Source: a bacterium (GTDB lineage Bacteria > Bacteroidota > Bacteroidia > Cytophagales > Cyclobacteriaceae). Taken from it: a DNA stretch of 32,474 bases. Position numbers and translations under genes: made by a program. Shown in pieces: positions 1 through 8,922 of this stretch. Each line of letters starts with the position of its first letter. Position 1 is the stretch's first letter. The notes below the pieces were generated by a model. The model did not search any database. It saw nothing but the letters and a program-made list of their open reading frames with translations, and was not told the origin of the DNA. Location of the stretch: NCBI GenBank assembly GCA_024743255.1, contig JANSWY010000061.1, positions 1 through 32,474 on the forward strand, given 5' to 3'.

Positions 1-234
1 GCCTCCATTGTCTGATACAGGAATTGTAATTTCTGTACTTCCAGAAGTACCTGCATTATCAGTTTTCCATGTACTTATAAATTCGTTTTGCGCAAAAGCT
101 GAAGCACCGAATAAAGTCAATACCAGAATCGAAAACGTTAGATTTCGAACTAAGTTAACCTTTGTGCAAATTTCTGAGCCGGCTGAGAAGTGTTCCGCAC
201 GGTCCTGGATGTAATTAGCAGTGTGTTTTGTCAT
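1..234 (-). CDS. Secreted surface protein, N-terminal fragment (possibly BspA-like), runs off left edge
   Basis: The minus-strand frame opens at ATG 234-232 and stays open to base 1, giving 78 residues without a stop. A hydrophilic N-terminus of about 30 residues is followed by a hydrophobic stretch (about 31-48, ending in ASAFAQ) that looks like a Sec signal peptide cleaved after an Ala-x-Ala-type site. The mature start, NEFISTWKTDNAGTSGSTEI, resembles the opening of Bacteroidota surface proteins of the BspA leucine-rich-repeat group ('FITTW...ITIPT'). This is recognition of a family style, not a domain match. The long hydrophilic stretch before the signal core is slightly unusual, but there is no later ATG ahead of it. 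A TACTTTTG -7 element lies about 60 bp upstream. The rest of the protein lies outside the window. Confidence 0.6.
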   Translation of the reverse strand, partial: MTKHTANYIQDRAEHFSAGSEICTKVNLVRNLTFSILVLTLFGASAFAQNEFISTWKTDNAGTSGSTEITIPVSDNGG

Positions 235-293
235 AGTCGCAATAATTTGCTTGTTGTTAATTCCAAATTGGAATTGTGTTTTTAGCTGTGATA

Positions 294-301
294 CAAAAGT
301 A
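294..301 (-). promoter_or_regulatory. Candidate -7 promoter element for the minus-strand surface protein
   Basis: Read on the minus strand the bases are TACTTTTG, a full match to the Bacteroidota -7 consensus TAnnTTTG. It is the same octamer found before the SulP gene. It would give a leader of roughly 50 nt before ATG 234. I see no TTG at the usual -33 spacing, so confidence is limited. Confidence 0.4.
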
Positions 302-337
302 GATGGCAGAATAGCCAGACCATAAGGAATGGTGTGT

Positions 338-382
338 ACAAAGCGTTACCGGTTTAGGGGCTCTTTGTAGACAAAGTGTTAC
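338..382. repeat. Short direct repeat ACAAAG(C/T)GTTAC
   Basis: ACAAAGCGTTAC at 338-349 and ACAAAGTGTTAC at 371-382 match at 11 of 12 positions and start 33 bp apart, about three helical turns. They lie upstream of the candidate minus-strand promoter and could be tandem regulator sites. Nothing else supports a function. Confidence 0.35.
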
Positions 383-575
383 AATAAAGTGCGATTTTGG
401 GCCATTTAGGATCGATTAAACTCAATATTGTAATGATGAATCTTAATAAAATGAGGACGAAACCGCCAAATGTGTAGACGAAGGATTTTTGAAGCTATTG
501 AATTAGTTAGTTTGCAAATTTGCATTACCTTTATCTTGCTAGTGGAATAGCATAGAGTGGAACATATTTTATTAA

Positions 576-1439
576 ATGGACGAGAAAACCATACTAATAG
601 TAGATGATCAGAGAGAGATCATCAGAATGATTGCTAGTGAACTCAAAGCACGTAATGGTCACTACCGAGTAATCAATGCGTCTAATGGAGAAATTGGAGT
701 GAAAGTCGCGGAAGAAGAGTTACCCGACATGATTATTATGGATTGGGATATGCCTGTCATGAATGGTATAGAAGCAACAAGAACTCTTAAGAATAATGAA
801 GCCACTCATGACATCCCTGTCATTATGGCTACAGGTCAAATGACAAGTTCGGAAGACTTAAAAATTGCTCTAGAGGCAGGAGCTGTAGATTACATTAGAA
901 AGCCAGTGGATTTTGTTGAGCTTACTGCAAGAATTAACACTGCTATCAGAATTAAGGAGCAACATGAAGCAATTCAAGAACTATTAAAAAATGAAATAGA
1001 ACTTAAGAATAGGAAGCTCAGCACAACATCCATGCTGATCGTTGAGAAAAACGGACTACTTCAGGATTTCCACAATGACATTGAGCAACTGGAGAAAATA
1101 GCATCTTCAGACAATGGAAATGTCTCGAAAGAACTTACCACATTAAGAAAAAGAATTCACAATCATATTGATATTGATAGCAGTTGGGAAACTTTCAAAT
1201 TGCATTTTGATGAAGTGCATCCACATTTCTTTTCCATTCTACACAAAAGATATGGTGAGATTTCACATAAGGATTTGAAGTTATGCGCTTATCTGAAATT
1301 AGGAATGGATAATAAGCAAATTGCAAGACTTCTTAATATCTCTCCATCCAGCACAAGGACAGCACTAACAAGATTGAAAAAGAAAATGGGATTGAGTGAG
1401 GAAGATCATTTGAGGAATTTGATAATGGAGATTAGTTAA
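576..1439 (+). CDS. Response regulator: receiver domain, coiled coil and C-terminal LuxR-like helix-turn-helix
   Basis: The first 120 residues form a complete CheY-like receiver: acidic pair D10-D11, phosphoacceptor D56 in IIMDWDMP, T86 in MATG and K109-P110 (IRKPVD). Residues 125-195 are charged and probably coiled-coil. Residues 200-287 match the DNA-binding end seen in many Bacteroidota TPR/Triple-Y signalling proteins (SSWETFKLHFDEVHPHFF, then SHKDLKLCAYLKLGMDNKQI and a LuxR-type helix-turn-helix to about 272). It is therefore a complete DNA-binding response regulator of 287 residues. It converges on three TPR histidine kinases that have no receiver domain of their own, so it is a reasonable phosphorylation target, although it is not in their operon. 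The ATG at 576 starts directly before the receiver beta-strand, which fixes the start. Confidence 0.88.
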   Translation: MDEKTILIVDDQREIIRMIASELKARNGHYRVINASNGEIGVKVAEEELPDMIIMDWDMPVMNGIEATRTLKNNEATHDIPVIMATGQMTSSEDLKIALEAGAVDYIRKPVDFVELTARINTAIRIKEQHEAIQELLKNEIELKNRKLSTTSMLIVEKNGLLQDFHNDIEQLEKIASSDNGNVSKELTTLRKRIHNHIDIDSSWETFKLHFDEVHPHFFSILHKRYGEISHKDLKLCAYLKLGMDNKQIARLLNISPSSTRTALTRLKKKMGLSEEDHLRNLIMEIS

Positions 1440-1451
1440 TATCTCCTTTAT

Positions 1452-1494
1452 GGTTTGTCCCAGACAAACCGAACGTATGAGACAAACCGAACGT
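1452..1494. repeat. Hairpin plus tandem 14-bp repeat between convergent genes
   Basis: GGTTTGTC (1452-1459) and GACAAACC (1463-1470) form an 8-bp stem with a 3-nt loop. GACAAACCGAACGT occurs at 1463-1476 and again, identically, at 1481-1494, separated by ATGA. It sits between the ends of the response regulator and the first-listed kinase. No T-run follows on either strand, so it is not a textbook intrinsic terminator, though it may help end both transcripts. Confidence 0.5.
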
Positions 1495-1526
1495 GATCGC
1501 TTTTATTTAATGTCTTTCCTAAAATG

Positions 1527-3845
1527 TCAGTTTGGCCTCTCTATCAGGTCCAATAGTTCATTGTAATAGCTTTCATTGTTAGTGTAAGCTGCATCTACAA
1601 CCCTACTGGTCCAATCTTTGATTGCCTCATTTCTTGTTTCAATACTCGCAAGAATCTCCTCAATAGCAAACGCCTGATGTAGTTTCTTTGATCGCAATTC
1701 CGGAATTTTAGAAATGATTAAATCCCGATCCTCTTCAGAAATTTTGAATATAAATTGCTTTGAAAAATCATTGGCTACTTCCTCTGTTTCACCATATAGC
1801 GGCAAAGAAAATTTAAAAGCAGTTCCTTTTTTTAATTCCGACACTACCGACAATTCAGAACCATGAGCTCTTACTGCCAATCTGCAGAAACTTAACCCAA
1901 GACCCGTACTTGCCACCCCTCCAGATGCTTTGGGGTCCAACTGACTGAAATTCTCAAAAATCTTTTCAAGGTTATTTTTAGCGATTCCAGAGCCATGATC
2001 TTTAACTTCAATTTTAACCAGACCAGATTCATTAGAAATTCCGTTGATCTCAATGTAATCATTTACTGGAGAGTATTTAATGGCATTTGTTAACAGATTC
2101 ACAAAAACCCTAAGCATATAATTCTGATCAGCTTTCACAACCCACTTAGGATCTATAGATAGCTGAACATTCATGTTTTTCTGGGAAAGTAAAGGTCTAA
2201 CTTGTTCAACTGCGTCGTTTAACAGCGAATGAAGTGATATCGGAGCAGGACTAAGAACTACTTCTGTGCTCTCAAACTTGTGCACATCCAGCATATTATT
2301 GACAAGATTCAGCATCTGTCTTGCCATCTGACGAGTTGAGTGCTTCTCTGATTCTGTTGCCAGGATAATCCCCAACGGGTTCTTAAGATCGTGAGCAATC
2401 ATTCCCGTCATCGCCTCTTTGAATTTGCCAATAGTCTTAAAATGTTCATTTTGAAGAGCCTTTGCTTTCAGTTTATTTCTGGCAATAAAGAATCCAACTA
2501 TTAGAATAATTAATGCCGTACCAAGACCTAATAGTAGTTTAAGGTTACTTACCTGTTCCTGGGCCTCCAATAGCATTATTTCATTATCCTTAGCTGCCAA
2601 CTGGCTCTCAAATTCATAGTTAGCTTCAACCATGGCCAATTCTTTTATATTTTCTTCATTGATCAATGAATCACTGGCCATAATGAATTGATTTTGGTAT
2701 TGATATGCTTTTTCAAACTGTTTCAATTCAAAGTAACACTCAGATAGACTTTTACTGATATCTCTAAACATGGCAAGTTCACCAGCCTCTTCTGCAATCG
2801 AATGACCTTCGCTAAAACTAGATAACCCTGCCGAACAGCCTTCTTTTTCTCTGAGAGTAAGACCCAATTGATAATAGGTAGTGACTACAGCTCTCCTATG
2901 ATTAATTTCCAAAGCAATTTTTTGTGCTTTCTGAATGGATTGGATTGCAGAGTCATATAATCCCAATTTCCTGTAAGTTGAACCAATGTTATTTAGATTG
3001 GATGAAATACTTCTTTTCCTTCCTACTTCTGTATTGATAGCTAATGCTTCCTTGTAACAACTGATAGCCTTCTCAAAATCGCTGTTACCATCGTGAAATC
3101 TACCTAGATTGTTTAGCGCCAAGGCTGTGACGTACTTACTTTTCGTATCTCTGCCAATCTTCAAAGCGGTATTAATAGCCTCTTCTTGTTTTCGCGGCTC
3201 TTCTGTTTCCTTGTATACTTTGCCAATATTAATCCAGGCAGGCCCAACCAAATTGGTCATTTCCAAAGGTTCTCCAATTTTTATGGCTCTATTAAAATAA
3301 TCGAGTGCTTCCGCATGTCTTCCAAGCTTAAGTAGAATCAGCCCTAAATTATTGCTAGTTATCGCTATGTAAGAATCAAAGCCATTTTTTTCCATTTCCT
3401 CCAACGCTCTCGTATAAAACTCAATGGACTTTGAGTAATCACCACGGTTATCAAAAATGATCGCCATGTTACTTAATGCACCTGTTACCCCCCTGGCATT
3501 GCCGAGAGTATCATTTAATTGATAGGATTTTGTATAGTATAGCAAAGCGCTATCGAACTCTCCTTGGTTCCAATAACCCGCTCCAAGTGAATTGTAGGCA
3601 TGGGCTCTTCCTTTATCGAATTGAAGACTGGATGCTAACTGAATGGACTCTCTTGCATATGAAATGCCTTTCTCGGGATTGTAGGTATGTAGTTTGTAAG
3701 CAAGAGTATTTAAAAGCAATACCCGATTGGTGTCTCGTTCAGCAAGAGAAAGCTCATTTTCAAGGCTATCAATCTCTTCATTCTGCCCATAAAGCACTGA
3801 AGTAAAGATTAATAGTGAGAACGATATGTGAATTAGCTTATTCAT
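1527..3845 (-). CDS. TPR-sensor histidine kinase A
   Basis: This 772-residue protein has a signal peptide (1-20, ending VLYGQ) and a series of tetratricopeptide repeats (about 40-390) that would lie in the periplasm. A coiled coil (400-435) and one membrane helix (about 436-455) follow, then a cytoplasmic kinase. Kinase motifs are H485 in MIAHDLKNPL, the N-box NLLTNAIKYSP (583-593), G1 DHGSGI (616-621) and G2 TGLGLSFC (647-654), so it looks catalytically complete. The HisKA segment is short: only 38 residues separate H485 from the Lys of DVHKFE. After the ATPase lobe comes a 70-75 residue tail (about 697-769, IPELRSKKLHQAF) shared with the next two kinases. It is the last gene of the three-kinase operon and starts 7 bp after kinase B. 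The ligand is unknown. Confidence 0.9.
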   Translation of the reverse strand: MNKLIHISFSLLIFTSVLYGQNEEIDSLENELSLAERDTNRVLLLNTLAYKLHTYNPEKGISYARESIQLASSLQFDKGRAHAYNSLGAGYWNQGEFDSALLYYTKSYQLNDTLGNARGVTGALSNMAIIFDNRGDYSKSIEFYTRALEEMEKNGFDSYIAITSNNLGLILLKLGRHAEALDYFNRAIKIGEPLEMTNLVGPAWINIGKVYKETEEPRKQEEAINTALKIGRDTKSKYVTALALNNLGRFHDGNSDFEKAISCYKEALAINTEVGRKRSISSNLNNIGSTYRKLGLYDSAIQSIQKAQKIALEINHRRAVVTTYYQLGLTLREKEGCSAGLSSFSEGHSIAEEAGELAMFRDISKSLSECYFELKQFEKAYQYQNQFIMASDSLINEENIKELAMVEANYEFESQLAAKDNEIMLLEAQEQVSNLKLLLGLGTALIILIVGFFIARNKLKAKALQNEHFKTIGKFKEAMTGMIAHDLKNPLGIILATESEKHSTRQMARQMLNLVNNMLDVHKFESTEVVLSPAPISLHSLLNDAVEQVRPLLSQKNMNVQLSIDPKWVVKADQNYMLRVFVNLLTNAIKYSPVNDYIEINGISNESGLVKIEVKDHGSGIAKNNLEKIFENFSQLDPKASGGVASTGLGLSFCRLAVRAHGSELSVVSELKKGTAFKFSLPLYGETEEVANDFSKQFIFKISEEDRDLIISKIPELRSKKLHQAFAIEEILASIETRNEAIKDWTSRVVDAAYTNNESYYNELLDLIERPN

Positions 3846-3852
3846 TTATCGA

Positions 3853-6255
3853 TTATTCTTCCTCTATCAAAACCATGTCTAATAGTTCGTTGTAATGGAC
3901 TTCATTGTTTGCATAGGCGGCACTGATAACTTTTTCAGTCCATGAATTTACTGTTTCATTTTCAGAATCAATTGATTCCAATATTTCTTCAATCTCAAAG
4001 GCCTGATGTAATTTCTTAGATCGTAATTCGGGTATTTTGGAAATCACTACTTGCCTTTCATTAGAGCTCATTGTAAAAGTTAAATCATTAATCATCAAAT
4101 CAGCAACAGTTCCTTGATTTGATAGATCTAATTCAAACTTAAAAGTAGTACCACTTCCTATTTCTGACTCTACTATCAACTCAGAACCATGAGCCCTAAC
4201 TGCAAGTTGACAAAAACTTAATCCAAGTCCGGTACTCCCAACTCCTCCAGATTTTCTTGCATCAACCTGACCGAAACTTTCAAATATTTTTTGCTGATCT
4301 TGTTTTGCAATCCCAGTGCCTTCATCAGTCACAGATACAGATACTCTCTCTCCAAGTTTCTCTCCCATTACTTTGATAGATGCATTATTTGGTGAATACT
4401 TAATGGCATTGGTGAAAAGGTTTACCAACACCCTCAACAAGTATTCATGATCGGCTTTAACCAATACTTCCTCGTCAATTAGTGATTCAATAACCAGATT
4501 CTTTTCTGAAAGTAGCGGTCTTACATTCTCTGTCGCTTCAGCTACTATTGCCTGAAGAGAAAATGATGACATGTCTAATTTCACACTTGTATTTTCAAAC
4601 TTATGAACATCAAGCATATTATTGACGAGATTAAGCATTTGACGTGCCATTAACCTGGTTGAGGGCTTCTCAGATTCGGTACCCAATATAATCCCCAGTG
4701 GATTCTTCAGATCATGGGCTATCATTCCAGTCATTGCTTCTTTAAACTGAGATACTTCTTCCAGTTGCTTTTTCTTCCTTTCTTTCTTCAGTAATAAATA
4801 TCTGGCTATTAAAAATCCAGCTATCACAATTATTGCAATTCCAATAATCAACAAGGTTACTTTAAGATTAGCCACCTGCTCTTTTGATTCCAGCAGACTG
4901 ATTTCGTTTTGCTTTTGAAGAATCTCTTTATCATGCTTATATCCCTCATCCAACCTGGTTATCGCCATTATTTGTTCCTCACTCACAATGCTATCCTTTA
5001 GTTGAATATATTCCTCTAGAAACCCAACTGCTTGTTCGGAATTACCTAACTTTTTATGCAGCAAATACAAACTGTAGGCAGCATCGTATAATGCATCTTC
5101 GTAACCTAATTCCTTATATATCCGATAAGCCTCTGTGAGCTGCTCTTGAGCAACTTCGTAATTTGACTGATTCAAATTGACATTGCCTAGCACCTCAAGT
5201 GCACTTGCTATTGAGGATTTCGAGTTAACCTGATTTAATAAACTGGATGCATATTGGGAGTAATAATCACTTGAATCCTGAACTCCAAGGATTTGATACA
5301 TATCAGCCAACATAGCCGCAGCTGTCAGTATGTACCGTTTTTCTCCTACCTTTTCTCTAAGATTAAATGCTTTTAGAAATTGCTCTTTAGACTTCTCATT
5401 TTGAGATAAATCTGAATGCATAATAGCAATATTAAAATGGGTAAAATGCACATCATCTCTTCCCAAATCATTGGCCATTTCGATAGCCTTAAGGTAACTT
5501 TCCTCAGCTCTATCAAAGTCTTCCAAATTCTTATAAAGTATGGCAATATTGCTTAAGACCGTAGCTATTTCACCTTTATCCTCAGTTTCTTCAGCTCTTT
5601 TCAGTGCTTTTTGCTGAAAGTTTAATGCTTCCAAAAATCTTCCTTCATCAGATCTGATATTGCCTAAGACATTGTTCGACATTATGTACAGATCATGAAT
5701 TCCTAGTCGATCACCGATATTGCTTGCCTCCTCTAAATAGTAAACAGCACTATCAATTTTCCCTACATACTTATAGTCGAAACCAAGGTTGTAATACGCG
5801 TTCGCCATCCCATCGAAATCCTTTATTTTCTGATAGAGAGGTATTGATTGCAACCGTAGGTTAATAGATCTTTGATCCTGATCGATTGATATTACAGCTA
5901 GTGCTAAATCATTGAGTAAATCTGGCATCAAACTCAATGAGTCACTATCTTTTGCAAACTCTATTGCTTTTTCATGATAGCTAATTGACTCTTCATATTG
6001 ATAAAGGTTTCTCAGAATCAGACCAATTTGGGTATGTGCTTTTGCAAGAGCCCAGGGACTGCCTGATGCCTCTGCCAACTGCAAATTCTGATGTGCTAAA
6101 ACCAAAGCTGAATCCTTATTTTCTAATCTAAATTCTCCAATGAACTTTATTTGCTCCTTATATTGATCCAATTTATCAATATTGACTTGGCCAATTATAT
6201 TGGTTTGACAAAGTAATATCAAAAGCACGATCAAACTGTATTGGTGAAATCTCAT
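3853..6255 (-). CDS. TPR-sensor histidine kinase B
   Basis: I start this 800-residue protein at ATG 6255 (MRFHQYSLIVLLILL), which gives a proper signal peptide. The open frame continues 49 codons further upstream, but that part lies inside kinase C and lacks signal-peptide character. After the signal (1-22) come TPR repeats (about 40-425), a coiled coil (430-465), a membrane helix (about 467-488) and the kinase. The kinase has H514 in MIAHDLKNPL, an NLFTNAIKYSP N-box, DEGTGI and TGLGLSFC. It has the same short HisKA and the same C-terminal tail (about 724-797, IPELRSKKLHQAFEIEEILE) as its neighbours. It begins 4 bp after the stop of kinase C, so translation is probably coupled. It is a paralogue by tandem duplication, with no receiver domain. 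Confidence 0.88.
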   Translation of the reverse strand: MRFHQYSLIVLLILLCQTNIIGQVNIDKLDQYKEQIKFIGEFRLENKDSALVLAHQNLQLAEASGSPWALAKAHTQIGLILRNLYQYEESISYHEKAIEFAKDSDSLSLMPDLLNDLALAVISIDQDQRSINLRLQSIPLYQKIKDFDGMANAYYNLGFDYKYVGKIDSAVYYLEEASNIGDRLGIHDLYIMSNNVLGNIRSDEGRFLEALNFQQKALKRAEETEDKGEIATVLSNIAILYKNLEDFDRAEESYLKAIEMANDLGRDDVHFTHFNIAIMHSDLSQNEKSKEQFLKAFNLREKVGEKRYILTAAAMLADMYQILGVQDSSDYYSQYASSLLNQVNSKSSIASALEVLGNVNLNQSNYEVAQEQLTEAYRIYKELGYEDALYDAAYSLYLLHKKLGNSEQAVGFLEEYIQLKDSIVSEEQIMAITRLDEGYKHDKEILQKQNEISLLESKEQVANLKVTLLIIGIAIIVIAGFLIARYLLLKKERKKKQLEEVSQFKEAMTGMIAHDLKNPLGIILGTESEKPSTRLMARQMLNLVNNMLDVHKFENTSVKLDMSSFSLQAIVAEATENVRPLLSEKNLVIESLIDEEVLVKADHEYLLRVLVNLFTNAIKYSPNNASIKVMGEKLGERVSVSVTDEGTGIAKQDQQKIFESFGQVDARKSGGVGSTGLGLSFCQLAVRAHGSELIVESEIGSGTTFKFELDLSNQGTVADLMINDLTFTMSSNERQVVISKIPELRSKKLHQAFEIEEILESIDSENETVNSWTEKVISAAYANNEVHYNELLDMVLIEEE

Positions 6256-6259
6256 TGGA

Positions 6260-8752
6260 CTAACTCTTTTGATCAACCATGTCCAACAATTCATTATAAT
6301 GCTCCTCATTATTGGCGTATGCAGCACTAATAACCTTTTCAGTCCATTCAGAAACTTGCTGACTACTACTTTCAATACTTTCCAGAAGCTCCTCAATAGC
6401 AAATGCCTGATGCAACTTCATTGCTCTTAATTCCGGAATCATATTGATCACCATGTCTCTTTCGGAATCAGTCATTCTGAATATTCCGGTTTCCCTAGAC
6501 TCCAAGTGCTCACTTTTGCTTCCAGATATTTCAAGACTAAAAATAAAAGATGTGCCCTCTCCTACTTTAGAATCAACATTAATATCTGAACCATGCGCTC
6601 GTAATGCAAGCTGACAAAAACTAAGACCAAGCCCGGTACTTCCAACTCCCCCTGATTTTTTGGGGTTTACTTGTCCAAAATTCTCAAAAATCCTTTGTTG
6701 GTCCTCAGTTGCAATTCCCTCCCCTTGATCAGAAACAGATATCTGTAATTTTGATCCTATCACTTCGGCATTAACTGAAATTGTGGAGTTGTTTGGCGAA
6801 TACTTTATGGCATTCGTAAATAAGTTCACAAATACCCTCAACATATACTCATGATCAATATTTACTTCAACCAACTCCTGCAACTCAAATTTGATATCAA
6901 TGTTTTTCTCGGATAACAATGGTCTTACCTGCTCCGTGGCTTCTGCAATTAGCTGATTGAATTGAACGTTGGTCATATCCAATACTACCTCCGTAGTTTC
7001 AAACTTGTGTACATCCAGCATATTATTAACCAGACCCAACATTTGACGTGCCATTTGGCGGGTAGATGGTTTTTCAGTTTCCGTTCCTAATATGATTCCT
7101 AATGGGTTTTTCAAATCATGGGCGATCATACCAGTCATAGCCTCACGGAATCTGCTGAGGTTTGATATTTCTTCATTTTTTGCATTTAATATTGCGTTGG
7201 CTCTTTGCTTAACCCGGTAACTTCTGTAAATGAAAAAAGCGATTACAATTAGAATACCTGTACCTAAGATAAAGATGTTCCGAAGGTTCTTTTGAGCTAA
7301 AATCTGGGCATTTAATTCGGCTTCATTAGCATTCTGAATACGTTTTTGTTCCTCTCTCTCTTGTTCAAATTTAAAGTCGTTTTCCAGAGTTGTTATTTGT
7401 TTTAGCAGGTCTACATTCACCATACTATCACTGTATAATTTAAATTGAACATGATTGTCCAATGCGTTTTTAAAATCACCGATAGCATCTCTTGATATGT
7501 ATTGTTGATTATACCCATCTGAGATGAGACCAATCTTACCCATCTCTTTAGCAATTTTTGTCCCTTCAGTGGCAATGGGTAATGCATCCCGGAACTTTCC
7601 AGACTTATTTAGTGCGGTCGATAATCCAATCAAAACACTGGGTATGGCTTCTTTCTCACCAATTCTTTGATAGATTTCAAGACTACTTTGGTAAAGTTTC
7701 AATGACTGGTTATGGTCGCCCAACCATAAATGACATTTCGCCAAAAAGGTCGAGGCATCTGCTATTCTACTTTCTTCCTTTGTTTCCAATGCAATGTCAT
7801 ACGCCTTTTGAAAATAAGGCAGAGCCTCCTCAAATTTGTATTGCTGAAACAGCATATTTCCCAAATCCCTGTTATTAGCGGAAATCATCCTTTTGTTTTT
7901 GATCTTATTTGCAGCTTCAAGAGATGATGAGAGAGTTTCAAAGGCCTGTTCATAATCTTTTAATCCCACGTATACACTACCAAGATTATTCAACACATAA
8001 GCAAGCAGCAGATAGTTATCATTCCTTATTGCAATTTCCTTTGATTTAAGAAAGGCATCAACAGCATCAGTCTTATTTCCATTTAAAGTATAAATATTAC
8101 CCAAATTCATAAGATTAATACCTACCGAGTTCTCAGATCCAATTGAATCTGCTAAGTGAATTGCTCTAAGGTATCCAGCTACAGCTCCATCATAGTCTCC
8201 TATCCTCTTCTTGATATTTGCAGAATTCCCAATAAACCTGGCCATTGCACGATAATTACCAACTCTTTCCGCAATAGAATACCCCTTTTCATAATATAAG
8301 ATTGCAGTGTCATAAATTGAACGCTGCTTATAATATATACCCAAAGAATTGCAAGTAGTAAAAGTCTCAAAATCGTTTTTTATAGATTCAGAAATTTCCA
8401 AAGAACTGAGGTAATATTTAAGTGGATCCTCCTCACTAGTATAGCTTTTAACATCACCTCTGATTCGGATAGACCATGCTAAAGCATGAAGATTACCAGA
8501 TTTATCGGCAAAAAGCATTGCTGTATCCAAATATCTATCACAGATATCAAAATCACTTTTGAAATACACTCCAGCCAATCCATTGTAATAGTGTGCCAGC
8601 GCTGAGTCAGATGGTCCTTTGGCTATTTCATTGAGGATACTATCCAGTTTTTGCTGTTTCTTCTCAGATAATTGACTAAAGGAGTTAAAACACAAAGTGG
8701 TGAACCCAAACAAGCATAGAGCAAAAAAACAATTCCTTTTATTACCTACCAT
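6260..8752 (-). CDS. TPR-sensor histidine kinase C, first gene of the kinase operon
   Basis: I start this 830-residue protein at ATG 8752 (MVGNKRNCFFALCLFGF), which supplies a signal peptide ending near SFSQ. An upstream in-frame ATG at 8833 would add 27 residues and hide the signal. TPR repeats run from about 50 to 445, followed by a coiled coil (455-490) and a membrane helix (about 491-510). The kinase has H545 in MIAHDLKNPL, N-box NLFTNAIKYSP, DQGEGI and TGLGLSFC. As in kinases A and B, the HisKA is compact and a conserved tail (about 754-828, IPELRAMKLHQAFAIEELLE) closes the protein. It is the promoter-proximal member, divergent from the TetR gene. All three kinases keep their catalytic motifs, so none looks like a decayed copy. 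Confidence 0.88.
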   Translation of the reverse strand: MVGNKRNCFFALCLFGFTTLCFNSFSQLSEKKQQKLDSILNEIAKGPSDSALAHYYNGLAGVYFKSDFDICDRYLDTAMLFADKSGNLHALAWSIRIRGDVKSYTSEEDPLKYYLSSLEISESIKNDFETFTTCNSLGIYYKQRSIYDTAILYYEKGYSIAERVGNYRAMARFIGNSANIKKRIGDYDGAVAGYLRAIHLADSIGSENSVGINLMNLGNIYTLNGNKTDAVDAFLKSKEIAIRNDNYLLLAYVLNNLGSVYVGLKDYEQAFETLSSSLEAANKIKNKRMISANNRDLGNMLFQQYKFEEALPYFQKAYDIALETKEESRIADASTFLAKCHLWLGDHNQSLKLYQSSLEIYQRIGEKEAIPSVLIGLSTALNKSGKFRDALPIATEGTKIAKEMGKIGLISDGYNQQYISRDAIGDFKNALDNHVQFKLYSDSMVNVDLLKQITTLENDFKFEQEREEQKRIQNANEAELNAQILAQKNLRNIFILGTGILIVIAFFIYRSYRVKQRANAILNAKNEEISNLSRFREAMTGMIAHDLKNPLGIILGTETEKPSTRQMARQMLGLVNNMLDVHKFETTEVVLDMTNVQFNQLIAEATEQVRPLLSEKNIDIKFELQELVEVNIDHEYMLRVFVNLFTNAIKYSPNNSTISVNAEVIGSKLQISVSDQGEGIATEDQQRIFENFGQVNPKKSGGVGSTGLGLSFCQLALRAHGSDINVDSKVGEGTSFIFSLEISGSKSEHLESRETGIFRMTDSERDMVINMIPELRAMKLHQAFAIEELLESIESSSQQVSEWTEKVISAAYANNEEHYNELLDMVDQKS

Positions 8753-8835
8753 AAACACTGATTTGAACCTGAAATTTAAAAATTTCCATTCTTTATCTCT
8801 AGCTATTAGTGTAGACAAGTTGTTACACCTCACTT

Positions 8836-8844
8836 CAAAAAATA
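8836..8844 (-). promoter_or_regulatory. Weak candidate -7 element for the kinase operon
   Basis: On the minus strand this reads TATTTTTTG, a TAnnTTTG-like element with one extra spacer base. It lies 84 bp before ATG 8752 but only about 3 bp before the alternative ATG 8833, which favours the shorter protein start. No clear -33 TTG is present. Confidence 0.25.
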
Positions 8845-8922
8845 TTTTATCACGCTTTTTGAACCAATCAACAATTCCTCCGACTACCCTTTGAAATTAT
8901 TTCATTTTAAGACAACTTTATC

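Larger units (their letters stand above)
235..575. other. 341-base intergenic region between divergent genes
   Basis: No open frame of convincing coding character is visible here. The region separates the minus-strand surface protein from the plus-strand response regulator, so it should hold both promoters. It contains the minus-strand TACTTTTG element at 294-301, a 12-base direct repeat (338-349 and 371-382) and, for the plus strand, a weak TACCTTTA (526-533) about 43 bp before ATG 576. Confidence 0.5.

Noticed and set aside
6256-6402. Longer N-terminus for kinase B, starting inside kinase C
   Set aside because: The extension lies wholly in another frame of kinase C and lacks signal-peptide character. 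ATG 6255 gives a clean signal peptide 4 bp after the upstream stop.
7558-7927. Plus-strand open frames within kinase C
   Set aside because: They have no recognisable domain and overlap TPR-coding sequence whose repeat pattern is clear on the minus strand.
8753-8833. Longer N-terminus for kinase C from ATG 8833
   Set aside because: It would bury the signal peptide behind a hydrophilic 27-residue stretch and leave almost no leader after the only candidate -7 element.
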